This document shows positions 12,926 to 25,573 of a stretch of 64,000 nt of DNA, in pieces (within the stretch, counting starts at the first letter, position 1; each line of letters opens with the position of its first letter). The translations under genes and the position numbers were made by a program. The notes under the pieces are model-generated. The model saw nothing but the letters and a program-made list of their open reading frames with translations, ran no database searches and was not told the DNA's origin. The stretch is from positions 7,047,647 to 7,111,646 of the forward strand of contig CM025851.1 of the NCBI GenBank assembly GCA_003952965.2, in the 5' to 3' direction. The DNA comes from Morella rubra. Its lineage: Eukaryota > Streptophyta > Magnoliopsida > Fagales > Myricaceae.

Positions 12926-13842
12926 ACACACACAAACGCAAACACTCCCACATCTACATCGTTACACACACACACACACATAAAGTAAGCACATGTTTCA
13001 GAAAGCATATGTGACGAATTGGAGTTGAATATAAAAATGATGAGAGAGAAATTGTTTTAGGTTCAAGGAGAAAGAAGTTTATTTCCTGAAGACCCCGGAC
13101 AGGTATGCTTTATTGGATCCATCACCTCCTCAAAAGCAAGTAGAGGAGGCTTTGCAATTAGAAAGCATCTTATAAACTTAAATATGCATAAAGAAAAGCA
13201 TTGAATGAACAAGGTTCTCAGCTTTATAAATCTTTTTTTACTACAAAGGTTACATAAAAGCATAATGAATTGTGATTGCCTATTTACTTTGGGATTGTGA
13301 AAGGCTTGAAAAGATAGAAAATGCTAATGCTTTCCCCATTTTTGACCCCTCTAGTTGTTGAATGACTCCTGCCTGAAAAGAACGGGAGCTGCTAACCAGG
13401 TATCATTTCAATTTTTATATGGAAGTTGTTTCATGAAATTAGTTTTCTCCTTCAATATTTGACTTACTGTTCATTAGGAAAAAGCTATTTCTCTTCTTAA
13501 TAATTATTCCATCGCCATCATTGCTATTAGAATTAGTATATCCAAGGTGTTGCGTACGTTCGGAACTTTTCCAAAAAATATTTTATGAAGATAACGTAAG
13601 TCCTCAGTTTTTTCTTTAGAAAAATAGAGTGCTTTAATTTCTAAACACAAAAAAAGAACTAGATTCTCGATGATGGAATCAGGATTCCCAAGATTCTTAT
13701 TTTGATCATGCAGGATACCCAAGATAAGCCAAAGGACCTAGGGAGTAGAGGGTTGTGCTTGGTTCCTGTGTCTTGCACTCAGCATGTAGGAAGTGACAAT
13801 GGAGCTGATTATTGGGCTCCGGCTTACGGAGGTGGGTTTTGA
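11064..13842 (+). CDS. Atypical bHLH transcription factor, bHLH68/bHLH133-like (9 exons, 317 aa)
   Basis: Nuclear transcription factor. Exons: 11064-11206, 11525-11852, 11977-12051, 12235-12300, 12565-12630, 12780-12839, 13061-13102, 13355-13399, 13714-13842; phases join cleanly. The N-terminus [13 protein letters not shown] is typical of the bHLH68/133 clade. Residues about 166-226 form the bHLH: KKAKIQ..., then [20 protein letters not shown], loop, [22 protein letters not shown]. The basic region lacks the usual His-Glu-Arg E-box contacts, as in this whole subfamily, so canonical E-box binding is doubtful. The C-terminus [20 protein letters not shown] plus [12 protein letters not shown] is the subfamily signature. 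Either ATG of the ATGATG pair could serve; the second corresponds to MAGNPNWW. Exact orthology within the clade (bHLH68, 133, 112, 123) is uncertain. Confidence 0.9.
12878..12980. repeat. CTCTGT/CT/CA microsatellites in bHLH intron 6
   Basis: Consecutive CTCTGT, CT and CA repeats, then a second CA tract, within the intron that follows exon 6 of the bHLH gene. Confidence 0.85.
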
Positions 13843-14706
13843 CAAGCAGCTAGCTTGTACCTGAAGCTCATATGGAATGGTATAGCATCAGGAGCAGTCA
13901 GTCCCCAGAATCTAAGGCAGAGTGCTCATGATGCTATGCGTTCTAGATTCGCAGTGTTGACAGTTCCAGTACTACTCTCGAATTTCTGATAATTAATTAA
14001 TTAAGCTTGTATCATATTTTTCTTCAAGCCATATATGATACAAAGCTTCATGTATCCATGGATAGTTCTCAATGGGCACTAGGAAGAATGATCTCTGATC
14101 TCCTCTCTGTGTACGAGCTTCATTTACTCCATGTTCTTTCTCTCAACTTGGATATTACTCTATTTGAGACCGGAGTTATGAGATGAAAATCACAGGAATG
14201 AAAAAAAACTTCCACGTCTTTTCATGAGGCGCAATAGAATCATGACAAAGAAAAGAAGGAAAATTAACTATATATATATCCTCTCCTCTCTCTTTTTTTT
14301 TCCTACGTAACATGGTATATCCTCTCCTCTCACATTCTATCTCTCTTCTTTTTGCGAAACAATTAAAAGTTTATAATTTTGATGACCAGTACATGCAAGT
14401 ATTGGTTTCCCGGTTTCCCTTCGTGGTGTGAATGCGTTTTCTCCGCATGAAGAAGATGTGCTAGGTAGCTAGAATGCTCCATCATGACGCATTAATATAT
14501 ACATGGTTACTTTCCTTTGATACAATATTCACCCTTACCAATTCTGTTGAATATGTGTGCATGCAGTCCTCGCTTAATTATATCTAGTGAACTCGGTCCA
14601 AGGATACTCTCGAAGTTCCCTACCATATATATATCCTAAAATTAACAATTTGTGAGAATATGGTTTATATTCCCTCAATGCCTTTCAAAATTAAACGTAC
14701 ATGCGC

Positions 14707-14750
<44 letters not shown>
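14707..14750. repeat. (TG)n(TA)n compound microsatellite
   Basis: A TG dinucleotide run passes directly into a TA run. Confidence 0.9.
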
Positions 14751-14773
14751 CAAATCCCACGATTTTATGCTAA

Positions 14774-15009
14774 TTAGAATGAAGTTTTCCTTCTATACTT
14801 GAGCTGGTCTTCTTGATATTCTCTGCAAGACTTGACTTTACAGCTATGGTAAGATTGAGCTGTTCGTGGATCATGTGTTGTTGGCATTATTATTACCAAG
14901 CCTTCAGCTGCTGGAGCCTTTGGTTGTGAATGCAGCTGATGTGCCTGCGCCTGATGTGCAGCTGCAACGGTTCTTTCCTTGACAGCAGCTGTTCTTTTCT
15001 TATCATATC
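14774..15009 (-). other. Unassigned open frame, possible exon fragment
   Basis: A minus-strand frame of 78 codons, less AT-rich than its surroundings, open from just after a TGA to TAA at 14774-14776. The peptide starts with basic and Ala/Gln/His-rich sequence (KKRTAAVKERTVAAAHQAQ) and ends KYRRKTSF. It has no ATG near its start and I recognise no family. It might be an exon of an unmodelled gene or chance. Confidence 0.2.
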
Positions 15010-17433
15010 AGAATCGTTGACGAATATAAGTAGAAGGGATTAACCAAAGGTAAAGTTTAAAGCTTTATAGAAAGAAAACAAAACTCGTTGTTATACATTT
15101 CTCTAGATGGAATGGGCTAGAGAATAGTGCGTTTAATTTAGCCTTAATTAAAATTTAATTTGAATATTAAAAAAAAAACACAAGCCTTAATTTGCTCCAT
15201 TACATTCTATAAATTAACCTAGCTCACGTCTAATTGTTGTCTAGCTAGCTAGCTACTTGCCAGCCGAAATGCAATAATATATAACCATGTCAATCTTTTG
15301 ATCTTGCTCCACCTTATATAATGCTCATGAGATGCCAAAGTGCTTCTCTGAAACAGCCACAAACATATATATACATGAGTGGCGTGGACGGTACTTTAAA
15401 AGACTAACTACGTACCAACTGAACATATATCTAGCCCTTTCTTCTTCTCTTCCCTTTTCATATTAATGTGAAACTCTTCTAAGGTTTTTACAAATTTCCA
15501 TTAGATCCCCAAGACATATATACCTTATGTTATATATTTTGATAACATTCCAATATTTATCATATTCAACTTGGGCAAAAATTTTGTTGCTTTCTCCTCT
15601 TTTGAATTGTAGAAAGAGTCTCGATCGGATTGCAAAGTGGAAGTGGGCGGCCTCAAGTCTTGAGGGAATTCTCAGAGCAGATATATTGGTTTCCATTAAT
15701 TAAGTGGAACCAGTGTTGAAAAATGACTATTCTCTATTCTTCTCACCTAACCCATTTCCATTTCGATATATATACATATGGATCCATTTTTGTAGCTTCT
15801 CTCGGGTATTTTTGGTTTACCAAAGAAATGTTCTTGGGGAGACCTCATTTTGATATATGGTTCTTAATTAATTAAGTTCTGATCTGTAGACTATAATTAT
15901 CGGGTCTGTTTACCAGCTATATATATGTCCACCTTCTTTTTTCCTTGCTGCAAGCATATTGTTTGGTTCGGTTCGAACATAATTAACGCGCCTGTTGCAA
16001 AGTATACTCCAATACTCTCCCAAATTTTTGGTTCCCAATTCCACCCACCACCCACAAATCACAATGGTATCCGGATGCTGTTGTCCAGTTTAATGTACAA
16101 CAAGCTTAAATATATGACTGGTCACTGGTCTATGTTCCTGTACTTTTATCATTACTATTATTATCTGTAATAATTCAAGAGAAAGCAGGCCGTGTAGGAC
16201 TCCTGTATCATCACCTGGCCCACACAAGAGTCTGCATGATTAAAAGAATTTAGATATATATATATATACACATATACCTCTGTTTCCACGATCAATTTTC
16301 TTGCAACATTCCTTTCATCTTTTGCTGCAGGGAACTTTCCATGAGAACACATAACAGCAATCCATATTGTTTGTTCCTTCGCCATTTCTTACTGGAAAGT
16401 CTAATAAAACGTCAGCAGCGCGCATTGCCAGACACTCATATCATGTGGGGTGTGGGCCTGGCTGCCGCTGACCCCATTTCGAATATGCCTAACATATGGA
16501 CCTCATTCTTGGGGTTCCTTTCTGGAGCCACTTTTTTATAAATTGCACTCGAGTAATGTGTGGCCGGTCTCACACGCTCCTCTGCGCGCCGGGCGGTGTT
16601 GGCTACCCAATTCCTGACGTTATTTATTGCATCAGAACCACGCATGCATGTTGTAAGTTTCTAGACATCACATGCGAGCCCCTAGGCCCTATAATACTCT
16701 TCCAAAATCTCTGGGCCTTATTGGGAATTTTTGGTTCAATTTAGGCGAAAAATTGATAAAAAAAAAAATAAAAAATATTACAATTAGGATATTAGTTGAA
16801 TCAACTCAACAAATGATTGGTATAAATTATAAATATGTGTAGTTATGATGGTGATTGAACAACAACGAAGAAGCTTCAGAACTTTCAACTCAATTAAATA
16901 TTAGTTCCAGCGGCAAGGTTTAGCTAATTAGGTAAACAATAAGTTAACAAATTGAATCGGGTAATTAGGGATAGGTATACAAGACAGAAAAGGATAAAGC
17001 CAAAGATGCCATGAATTTAATTAATTATTAAATAGCTAGATATATATCTATACATGTACGTACGTACGTACGCTTGCGTGAAGATTTAATATATACTTCC
17101 TACTGTCCTACCTTTGTTGTGGTACGTGAGTATATGACATGCCCGTTTGCATATAGTTGGTACGAGCTGCCTTCTATGTGGGTTTTGTAATTTGATGTTT
17201 ACACTTTATTTTCTATCTGCTAAATTGAGCTTTTTCTATACTCTCGTGACCTCGTCCTGTATATTAAAAGAAGATGGAATTAAAGAGATGCATGATGGGG
17301 TTTTTAATTCTGTTATCGCTGGTAGGAGAGTGAGGGAATTTGGAGAACTCAAAAAACCGAGAAAAAAACAAATAAAAAAACAAAACACAAGCAAGATAGA
17401 GTTTGGATCAGAGAAGAAAATAAAGGGTTAATT

Positions 17434-18318
17434 ACGTCCTTAGATTTTGATCTCTTTTAATAAATAATAATTCAGGTTTAAAATTGATTATATAAATCTC
17501 TGAATTTATAATATTTATCAAATAATTATTCTCTTAAAATTTCAAGGCTAAATTATTCCGTAAGTTCTTGGGGTTTGACCTTTTCTCAGTTTGGTCCTCA
17601 GGGTTCGATTTTTCCTAAAAGCATCCCTGGGGTGAGGACTCATTACCAAATAGATCATGCGTCAACTCATTGGACGGAAATGCACACGTGGCTAACTGTT
17701 TTACACGTGGGAATTGACAGCTGAATTTTTTTAAAAATCTCGCCCAATCGCAATGTGACACGTGTCAATACAATAAATAAAAATAAAAAATATTTTAAAA
17801 AATTAAAATTAAATCTAAAAAAAAAAAAAACCCTGATCGGGGGGGACGCTGTCAATTCCCACGTGTAAACCATTAGCAATGTGTACATTTCCGTCTAATG
17901 AGTTGATGGCAGAATCTATTTGGTAATGTGTCCTCACCCTAGAGATGCTTTTAGAAAAAATCGAACCCTGATGACCAAACTGGGAAAAGGTCAAACTCTA
18001 GGGACGTACAGAGTAATTTAGCCAAATTTCAATTTCAAAGTTAATGGTTCACGTGAACTCCAATCATAAATTTCACATGTGTCACTTAAAATTAAAATTA
18101 TTTGACATATAATTTTTTAAGATTTTTTTCTTAATTTTCTATTTCTTAAAATAATGTATTTGTTTTATTTTTTTTAAAAAAATAAAATATTAAAAAAACT
18201 TAAAAAATTATAAAGTCACGAGATTTTATTTGAAGTGACACATGCTAATTTATAATTAAAATTGACGCATGAATTATTAAGATAAAGTTTACCATAAAAA
18301 ATACAAATTTAAAGACGT
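17434..18318. mobile_element. Older inverted-repeat MITE hosting a second MITE
   Basis: The DNA on either side of the inner element forms a second, more diverged inverted repeat. The segment near 18070-18090 (ATTTCACATGTGTCACTT) is matched in reverse complement near 18235-18250, and the ends near 17434 (ACGTCCTTAGATTTTGAT) and 18318 (revcomp ACGTCTTTAAATTTGTAT) also match. I infer an older MITE disrupted by the inner one. Exact ends are approximate. Confidence 0.55.
17546..18023. mobile_element. Mutator-type MITE with 9-bp target duplication
   Basis: A 478-bp element with long terminal inverted repeats. The left end GGCTAAATTATTCCGTAAG mirrors the right end (revcomp GGCTAAATTACTCTGTACG). Homology of the arms runs for well over 150 bp, including CACGTGGGAATTGACAGC and its mirror. 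It is flanked by identical 9-bp direct repeats AAATTTCAA at 17537-17545 and 18024-18032. A 9-bp duplication is characteristic of Mutator-like elements. There is no transposase, so it is non-autonomous. Confidence 0.9.
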
Positions 18319-18491
18319 TTAAAGTGAATTAAAAAATTTAAAACGCCCTCAGTCAGGCGAAACCCGAAGCGCCGTGCCTATTATTGCAAAGTTGGCATTT
18401 CATTTACAAATTCCAGCAACTCTTGGCTCTTGCCTTTTGCTTACAGCTCTTTTATTTCGGGGGTTTCGGAAGACTTCAGAGGCTTTTCGAC

Positions 18492-21400
18492 ATGGCGGAT
18501 AAATGGAAGCACACTGCTCTACTTGTCATCGACATGCAGGTCTCTCTCTCTCTCTCAAAAAAAAAATAAATGAAAGAATTTGAATTTCCTGATTTGCTCA
18601 TCTTTCTTTCGTAGAAAGATTTTATACACGATGATGGTCAGATGCGAGTCAATGGAGGCAGAGCCATAGTTCCCAACGTAATCAAGGCCGTCCAAGTTGC
18701 TAGGCAGCGTGACATTCTCGTGGTTTGGGTATAGTCTCTGCCGTGAATTGTTTTTTGCCACTTTGCTTAGTTTTCTTACACTTTTGACAACAAATCTGCG
18801 TTTTTTCCTGGAAAGAGTGGGAGAACATTAATTTGAGTCATAGATATGGAGAGCTCCTCTTACATAGTATTTCCGGCCGTTGCTTTGCTGTCACTTGTCC
18901 AGTTCGTCATGCTTTGTTTGGTTGGTAAGAAAATGGAAGAAAAAGGGAAAAGAATGGTGAAATCATTACCGTGGGCTGAGAAAAACAAGATCTTCCTTGA
19001 AATAACTATTTTTCGGTTCAACCGGGTTAGAAATTTGCTACCCTTTGGAAATTAAAGAGTGACTAAGAATCAGAGTATGAAATTAATCCGTAAATGGCAT
19101 TCGAGTATAAAGCCTACAGGGTAGAGGTTTTTTTTTTTAACCTTTGAAATGTTTCAAAAGCTTTTACCTTGTGGGAAACGAACAAATATTGAGGAAGAGA
19201 TAAATTTTCAAAATATTCTTCAGGGACTGTTTTTGAATAAATTGGAAATTATGGTCCTTTTGTGTTATATTTGTTATTCTCGTTTGCATCTTGATGTACA
19301 TTATTGTTTTAGATGGGGAACATAATATGGAGAAGGATTTTCTTAGGCTAGACTTGGCTTAAGATATTCATGCTTCTCATTCTCAATTTGCTTTCTTGTA
19401 ATAATCAGGCACTATAATGTTTGTGATTGTGAAGTATTTTTATTTTTCCTTTTTGCTTGGTGCATTGATGGCGATGATCACGGTAAAGGTTGGGTTTTAG
19501 GTTGTTCGTGAGCATGACCCACTAGGGAGAGATGTTGAAGTCTTCCGCCAGCATTTATTTGCTGCTGGGAAAGAGGGTCCAACTGTTAAGGGAAGCATGG
19601 GTGCAGAGTTGGTTGATGGTCTGGTGATTAAAGAAGGGGACTATAAATTGGTGAAGACACGTTTTAGTGCTTTCTTTGCTACACACCTTCATTCATTTCT
19701 TCAGGGTGCTGGGATTACTAATTTGGTTATCACCGGTTAGTGCACGTTTCAATCTGGAGAACCTTTTCTTATAGTTCTACAGTGCTGCGTGTTTTAGGTC
19801 GTATTTATAGCTTTTCAGTATATTGGATCACTATCTGTAGGCGTTCAAACTCCAAATTGCATCAGGCAGACCGTCTTTGATGCAGTAGCATTGGATTATC
19901 AACCTGTTACTGTTATTGTTGATGCGACCGCTGCTGCTACACCTGATATACACACTGGTACGTATTTTCTACTTCTTGGAAGAAATGCGGGATTGTAGCT
20001 CTGGTTTTTGAAGCTCCAGAGAGATAAAGCATGTTTTGGGTGGATTTACTAATATACAAGGCATTATAAGTTGGTTGTGCTGTGTACTGCTGCTTTATTT
20101 GGCTGGCATGTGCCTGAGATTATTCAAGGTGAAGCCAATGCTTCAATTTTCACTTCTTCCTTTGTATTGTTTGGTTTTGGTCCATTTGTGTGGCTCCTCA
20201 GAGTGTCGCAACATGATTCAAGGTTAGTGATTTGAAACAGTACTCTCTGGCTACTTGTGTTTGTCTACTCGTCTACTCTCCGAATCAGGCAAAAGAATAT
20301 TACCATAGGACAAAGCACATCCTTTTTGACATATAAATTGGTGATATGGTATGCTGGGCTGCAATTGTCTGAAGAAAATGTTCCACCAAGACTGAGCTGA
20401 TTAGAGCCTAACTGATATATTAAACTCGTGTAAACAATTAAGATACAGAGAAGCAACAGTGAAATATGAACCCATAGCGTAAGCACTAGAATAGAGAGAG
20501 ATGGCTGTCAAATAAGGACAAATATTCTGAGTTAGCATGAAAGAACTGTGCACACTTGCTTAGCATAAGAAACCAAGTTGCAGCTGGCTCTGCATTTTGG
20601 TAACGTGCTAAAACTTGGAGGATGCAATGTCAATTCATCTGACTCCATACACAAGTCAACACATTGTGGTAGATGGATTTCGCTTCCTACACACTGGATG
20701 GATCTAAGGGTTAGCTAAACAGCCCCTCCCCCCTCATGGGCTTTGAAAGAGCATAAATTCCGTGTCCAAGAGAAACGCTAGAGGGAAGCTGTAAAATGGC
20801 AACTGAAGCCAGGCAGCAGAGTGAGATAAATCTCTGTAGCGAATAGAAGTGACAAAGGTGTGCACAAACTTATGTTAGGCAGAAGAAAAGCAACTGCTAG
20901 ATCATCTTACATGAATCAATTTCTTATTCTGAGAGCATATTCTTCCAAGGACTTATTAATTGCATACTAAAAACCTTCGTGCTTCACCCACAATAAAGAA
21001 AGAGATCAACAGAGAAAGAAGGCTGGTTTACATTTTGGGATTCTTTTTTTTTTCTTCTACAGGTGATGGTTGAAAATTTGATGGTTTTACTGAAGTTGGA
21101 TATAAATCAACTATTATCTGGCAAGTTAAAGTAAAGGACATTCTAAAGTGACAGATTATAGATGTTTTAAAAGGGGATGCTGTCTGGTGCAGTGTTTAGA
21201 GATGTCTCAAGAAATTGGGATTCTTAGCTATGATTATCAACCTAGACTAGAAACAGGTGCCAAACGTGCAGGATGAGTACTGTGTGAACTTGAAAAACTG
21301 GACGAAGCAGCTTAGCACTATAAAATTGCTTCCAAAACCATTTTGTTCCCAGAGAAACTTTTGGCACCTGTTCTTCGTCCCCTGACCCTACCCATGTTTC

Positions 21401-21861
21401 ATGATACGAGTTCTTTGGACCATCCTTGGATACCTGGTTACCAAAGACAATGACCAACTTGTGGATAAGTTGCTCGAAAGACCTTGAATCAGATGTACAC
21501 TTTCCTACCAGCATGATGGGGAATGGACCTCGAGTTTTTGCAAAGGCCTTGCTTGGTTCTGTGTTTGTGAACATATTTTTGTATGATATAGGGCTTAATG
21601 CCTCTTTTTTGGGTCTCGCAGCCAGATGAGATGTGTTTGCATTACATTTTGAAGCTTTTTGTTTGTTTGTTTGGTACTTTTAATCTTGTTACACTTTCAC
21701 CTCTCCTTGAAATTTGTTTGGCTTCAAAGCTTTAAGATTTTAAATGAAGCCCATACTGACATGGAATCTCTGAATCTTTTGAACCAGCCAACATTTTTGA
21801 CATGAAGAACGTTGGAGTCGCAACCCCAACTTTACAGGAATGGTGCGAGTCTAATGCATGA
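18492..21861 (+). CDS. Isochorismatase-fold hydrolase, nicotinamidase-like (5 exons, 195 aa)
   Basis: Cysteine hydrolase of the isochorismatase superfamily, matching Arabidopsis At3g16190 (listed there as a probable inactive nicotinamidase). Exons: 18492-18539, 18615-18728, 19501-19735, 19841-19957, 21788-21861, with an intron of about 1.8 kb before the last. The candidate triad is visible: D14 in LLVIDMQKDF, K106 in LVKTRFSAF and C139 in GVQTPNCIRQT. The two residues after Q135 are Thr-Pro where active nicotinamidases usually have Ala-Thr, which may reflect a different amide substrate. Length is as in Arabidopsis (about 196 aa). Substrate is unknown; NAD-salvage nicotinamidase is only one possibility. 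Confidence 0.9.
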
Positions 21862-22516
21862 TCCGTCTCGCTACAAAATCTTTTTGGCCCTGCCATCTGT
21901 GATGTGATTTTGAAGCTATCCTTGTAAAAAGCCCATGTCTCTTTGCTACCCTTCGACTGGACTCCTGTATTCTAGTATTGTGTTGCGTCAAATGAAAAGA
22001 AAGGTAGAGGAAGCAAGGAACATGAAGAATATATAAATCCCCCTTTTCCAAAGTTCCGATGCATCACTTGCGCGGACCGTAGGCAATTCACATTTAGCTG
22101 GAGAAGTGCACGTGGTCCATGGTTCTTGAATTTTGCGGCCCACTGAATCTTCCTACCCCCCGGCTTAGAGTGCACTTCTTTATTTGAGTTACGAGCCTAC
22201 AGGAGGAATTGGACCACCCATAGGCTCCTAGATGAGCCTGCCTAGGGTGGGGGCTGTTGTCTGATTGTCACAGAAATCGGTCGAAGAAAGGCATTTGGAC
22301 TGCTTGGAGGCGGCGCCACCAAACACCGTCTTTTATATAAATGTGCTTTTCCGTAAAGGATCTACACCTTATATTTCTTTCTTTTGCAAATCGAGAGAAT
22401 AATTTCGGCATGCAAAAACCTTCCCGACAACAACTGACCGGTTCAAAGCATAGATAATAACACTACTTGAGGGCTAGAGAGAGAGAGAATGCACACTAGA
22501 GCCGCAAGAATACAGC

Positions 22517-22523
<7 letters not shown>

Positions 22524-22571
<48 letters not shown>
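22524..22571. repeat. (TA)n microsatellite
   Basis: About 24 uninterrupted TA units. Confidence 0.95.
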
Positions 22572-22574
<3 letters not shown>

Positions 22575-24251
22575 TGTCAAAATTTTAAAAAATATTTTCG
22601 AAATTTTGAGAATCTTTATTTTATTGAGATTTATTGAAGTTTGTGAAATGTAGAGTGTATATGTGTAAAAGTTAAAAATTTTAAAATGTATTTATTTTGT
22701 TAGAAATTTTTATACCCTAAAATATTAGAGAAACAAACTTCATCATAGTCTAAAGTCTTGTTGGGTGGGTAGGATTGTTAAGAATTACGTAAAACAGCAA
22801 AAACATGTCCAGGAGGAATTCGACGTTAAAGATATAGGGGAGATAAATGAAGGCCTAAAAGGACTGTTAAGAACCATTGAGATCCCACTGTTTAGTTTTG
22901 GTCTTTCACTTGAGAGTTTGGCAAACCCTAGTGATTAAAAAGGAGCATGAAATGGAGCATTTGGTTTATTAATTTAGACTTAGCATTAATCACTGATCAT
23001 CCTATTTAGTACTCCATGAACGGTTTCTTCATAGTCACCACCTCGTTGCTTGTAACGTACCAAATGTTCAGAATGTTGGACCAGATAAACCTAAAAATAC
23101 AAAAAATCAATTGTCTTTTCTTAATCCAATGAACATGGTTGCCTTTTCGTCATGCATCCGCCAAATTGTCTTTTTTTTTTTTAATTGAAATCTGTACAGA
23201 AGTAGCCGGCTGCCATTAATATATTCTTAGGACGACTAGTTGTGTCGGACTCGTCTTTGTCATGTGCTGCTAATGCGCATGCAGTATAGTTTAATTTCTT
23301 TGTCATGTTCAAAAAGAATGGAAAGTGATATGGACTGATAAAAATATCTCTCCAAAACAAAATTAGAAAATTTATAAAATATAAATTAAATTAAAAATAA
23401 ATAGGTAAATAAAATATAAATAATATTCAACGTTTTAATTTTTAATATTATTTCCGTTTTTTGTGAATTTCTTAGTTTTTTTTTAGTAATTTTTTCTAAG
23501 AGAGCATTAATTCGGTCACTTTCAGTTCTGGTTTAGCACTTAAATCAAATAGAGGGACAATTTTAGAACAATTTTTTTTTTTAAAAAAAAAAAAAAACAT
23601 GAGAGGCGTAATCAGAAAAATTAGAAATTTGAGGGTGCTTTGATTTTGCTACATAAATAGAGGACGTACTATGATATTTACCTATGTTTAAATAATACTT
23701 CACAAAAAAAATTAAACCATTCACATTCAGTCATGATTGTTATGTTCCACTAAGTGTATACCTATATATACCTAATTTATACTTACTATGCACATATAAC
23801 TATAATATATGTTAGGTGTACCTAATGGTACATAATTAATATATTTATGTGCCTATCATATGTTCACTAGACGTGTGTGTAATCTGGTTTTTGGTTCCCA
23901 ATCTTATTTTGTTAGTGGCCATTTAATGTCATACAATAACTACATATATAATTAAGTGATGGTGTGAATGTGTGACTTTACACAGCTTCTCTCATAAAAC
24001 TCCCTACTGAATGAAGATTTTAAGGAGGATATTATAAAAGTTTTATCATACATGCATATCGAACAGTTCTTCTCCTTTCTCTCTAAATCCCTAATCTCCA
24101 ATTGCTTTCACCCCCACCAAGATTCCTTATTGACAGCCACTATAGCCTCCATCACCACGACATACCTAATTGGCTGATGACAGCATCAATAGTGTTAAGA
24201 TAGCATGCAAATTAAAACACCATTCTCTTTTTTCAGCCGCATGCATGAGAC

Positions 24252-24767
24252 TTGAAGCAGGAACTCCACCAGCCATTTTGCATTAGCCAAGCCTATTCCT
24301 CTGTCAATTCTCATAACCTCGCAGGTGATGATGACTCCAATCTCATGATCTGGACCAGTAGTGTCCATTTCCTTGTCCTCGGCGGTTCGGCTTCATGTTC
24401 AATCCCATATACTGCTGTGCACAGTCAGTCAGTCATCCACACCATACAAAAAGCAGCGAGACAGTGTCAACCACATCAAACTCTCATGCAGTGTGCAACA
24501 GTTGCAGAGGTAAATCATGGCACCCACATAGTGCAAATATCTGAAAATTCACATGCAGGCGCATCTGCTATCGACTTTTCTTTATTGCCCACCTCTGCTC
24601 ATCCGTACGAACCGGCCTGTGTTCGGAAGCATGTGGCAATTAGCCAAAAGAGGGCTCAGCGGGCGGCAGCATCCTATTTATGTATATACGCTGAACTAGG
24701 CCGTAAAAAAAGAAAAAAGAAAAAAAAAAAAGGAGATCTTGGAAGGATAGGGCTTCATGATTGTTGA
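24252..24767 (+). other. Unassigned 171-codon open frame
   Basis: The frame starts at TTG, not ATG, and covers a patch of near-balanced composition inside AT-rich DNA. The peptide is rich in His, Ser, Ala and Cys and ends in a Lys run from an A-tract. I recognise no domain. It may be a transcribed non-coding region or chance; I do not call it a protein gene. Confidence 0.2.
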
Positions 24768-25573
24768 TTAATACTCCTTAAGAGGTGGTATTCATTGGGA
24801 AGCTGTCACCTAACAAGTTCTGACTTTTTAATCGTCTATCTGATACAAACGGTGGTCACTCTCTGTAATCCTCCTTCTATGAAGTCAGCCATTAGTACTC
24901 GATCGAGTTTTAAAATTTCAGCTATACATGACAACCATGATAACCGACCAATTCCAATTATCGGAGCTCAAACTACCACATTTTTTTTATATATATTGAT
25001 GAAAACATTGTAATGGATAACCATGAAGTTTGACTTCTTTTTTTTTTTTTTTTTTTGACGGAATTCATATGTACGACAATGGTATATTTTCGAGCTATGC
25101 TATAGCCTATAGCCTTTTTCTTGAAAGAAGGAATTGGATTTTACTACTTCAATTATGTTGTCGAGTGTGTCACACCCTCTGACAGATCAGAGGGAAAAAG
25201 AGAGAGAGAGAGACAGACAGATTGAACCCTTAGACATATGGAGTACCAAATTAGAAAACTCACAGAGATCATGGTGAATATGTTGTACATATACATGTGC
25301 AGTCATTTATTATGTCCAATAACAAATTTTTTTTTATGTAGATCCATGTCCAACTCCCTCGTGTGTATAAATTTATATATTTCGAGGAAGTTCCCGATGT
25401 GTTTTTCGTAAGAAGCACGTTCGTCGGGTAGTTGTTAATTCACTCAAAGCAAGTTTTTCTCTGTGTAAGAGGATATCAAGGAACTTTGGAATCACTATCT
25501 GCCTCGCTTTCTTTCTCCTCTCTCACTGATCTCTAGCCCTCCTACTTTGTGAGAAGGGAACCAAAGCTCAGCA

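Larger units (their letters stand above)
13843..17430. other. Long intergenic region
   Basis: About 3.6 kb of AT-rich DNA after the bHLH gene. It contains the GT/AT microsatellite near 14.7 kb and one unexplained minus-strand open frame (14774-15009, listed separately). Other short frames look like chance. Confidence 0.5.
21862..25573. other. Intergenic between hydrolase and NPF1
   Basis: About 3.7 kb. It holds a long TA microsatellite (22524-22571), AT-rich stretches near 23.3-23.7 kb, and a GC-richer patch at 24.25-24.77 kb with a 171-codon open frame (listed separately). The right end is the NPF1 promoter. Confidence 0.5.

Noticed and set aside
12878..12980. Spaced repeats suggesting a CRISPR-like array
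   Set aside because: They are simple CT/CTGT/CA microsatellites without spacers, in a eukaryotic intron.
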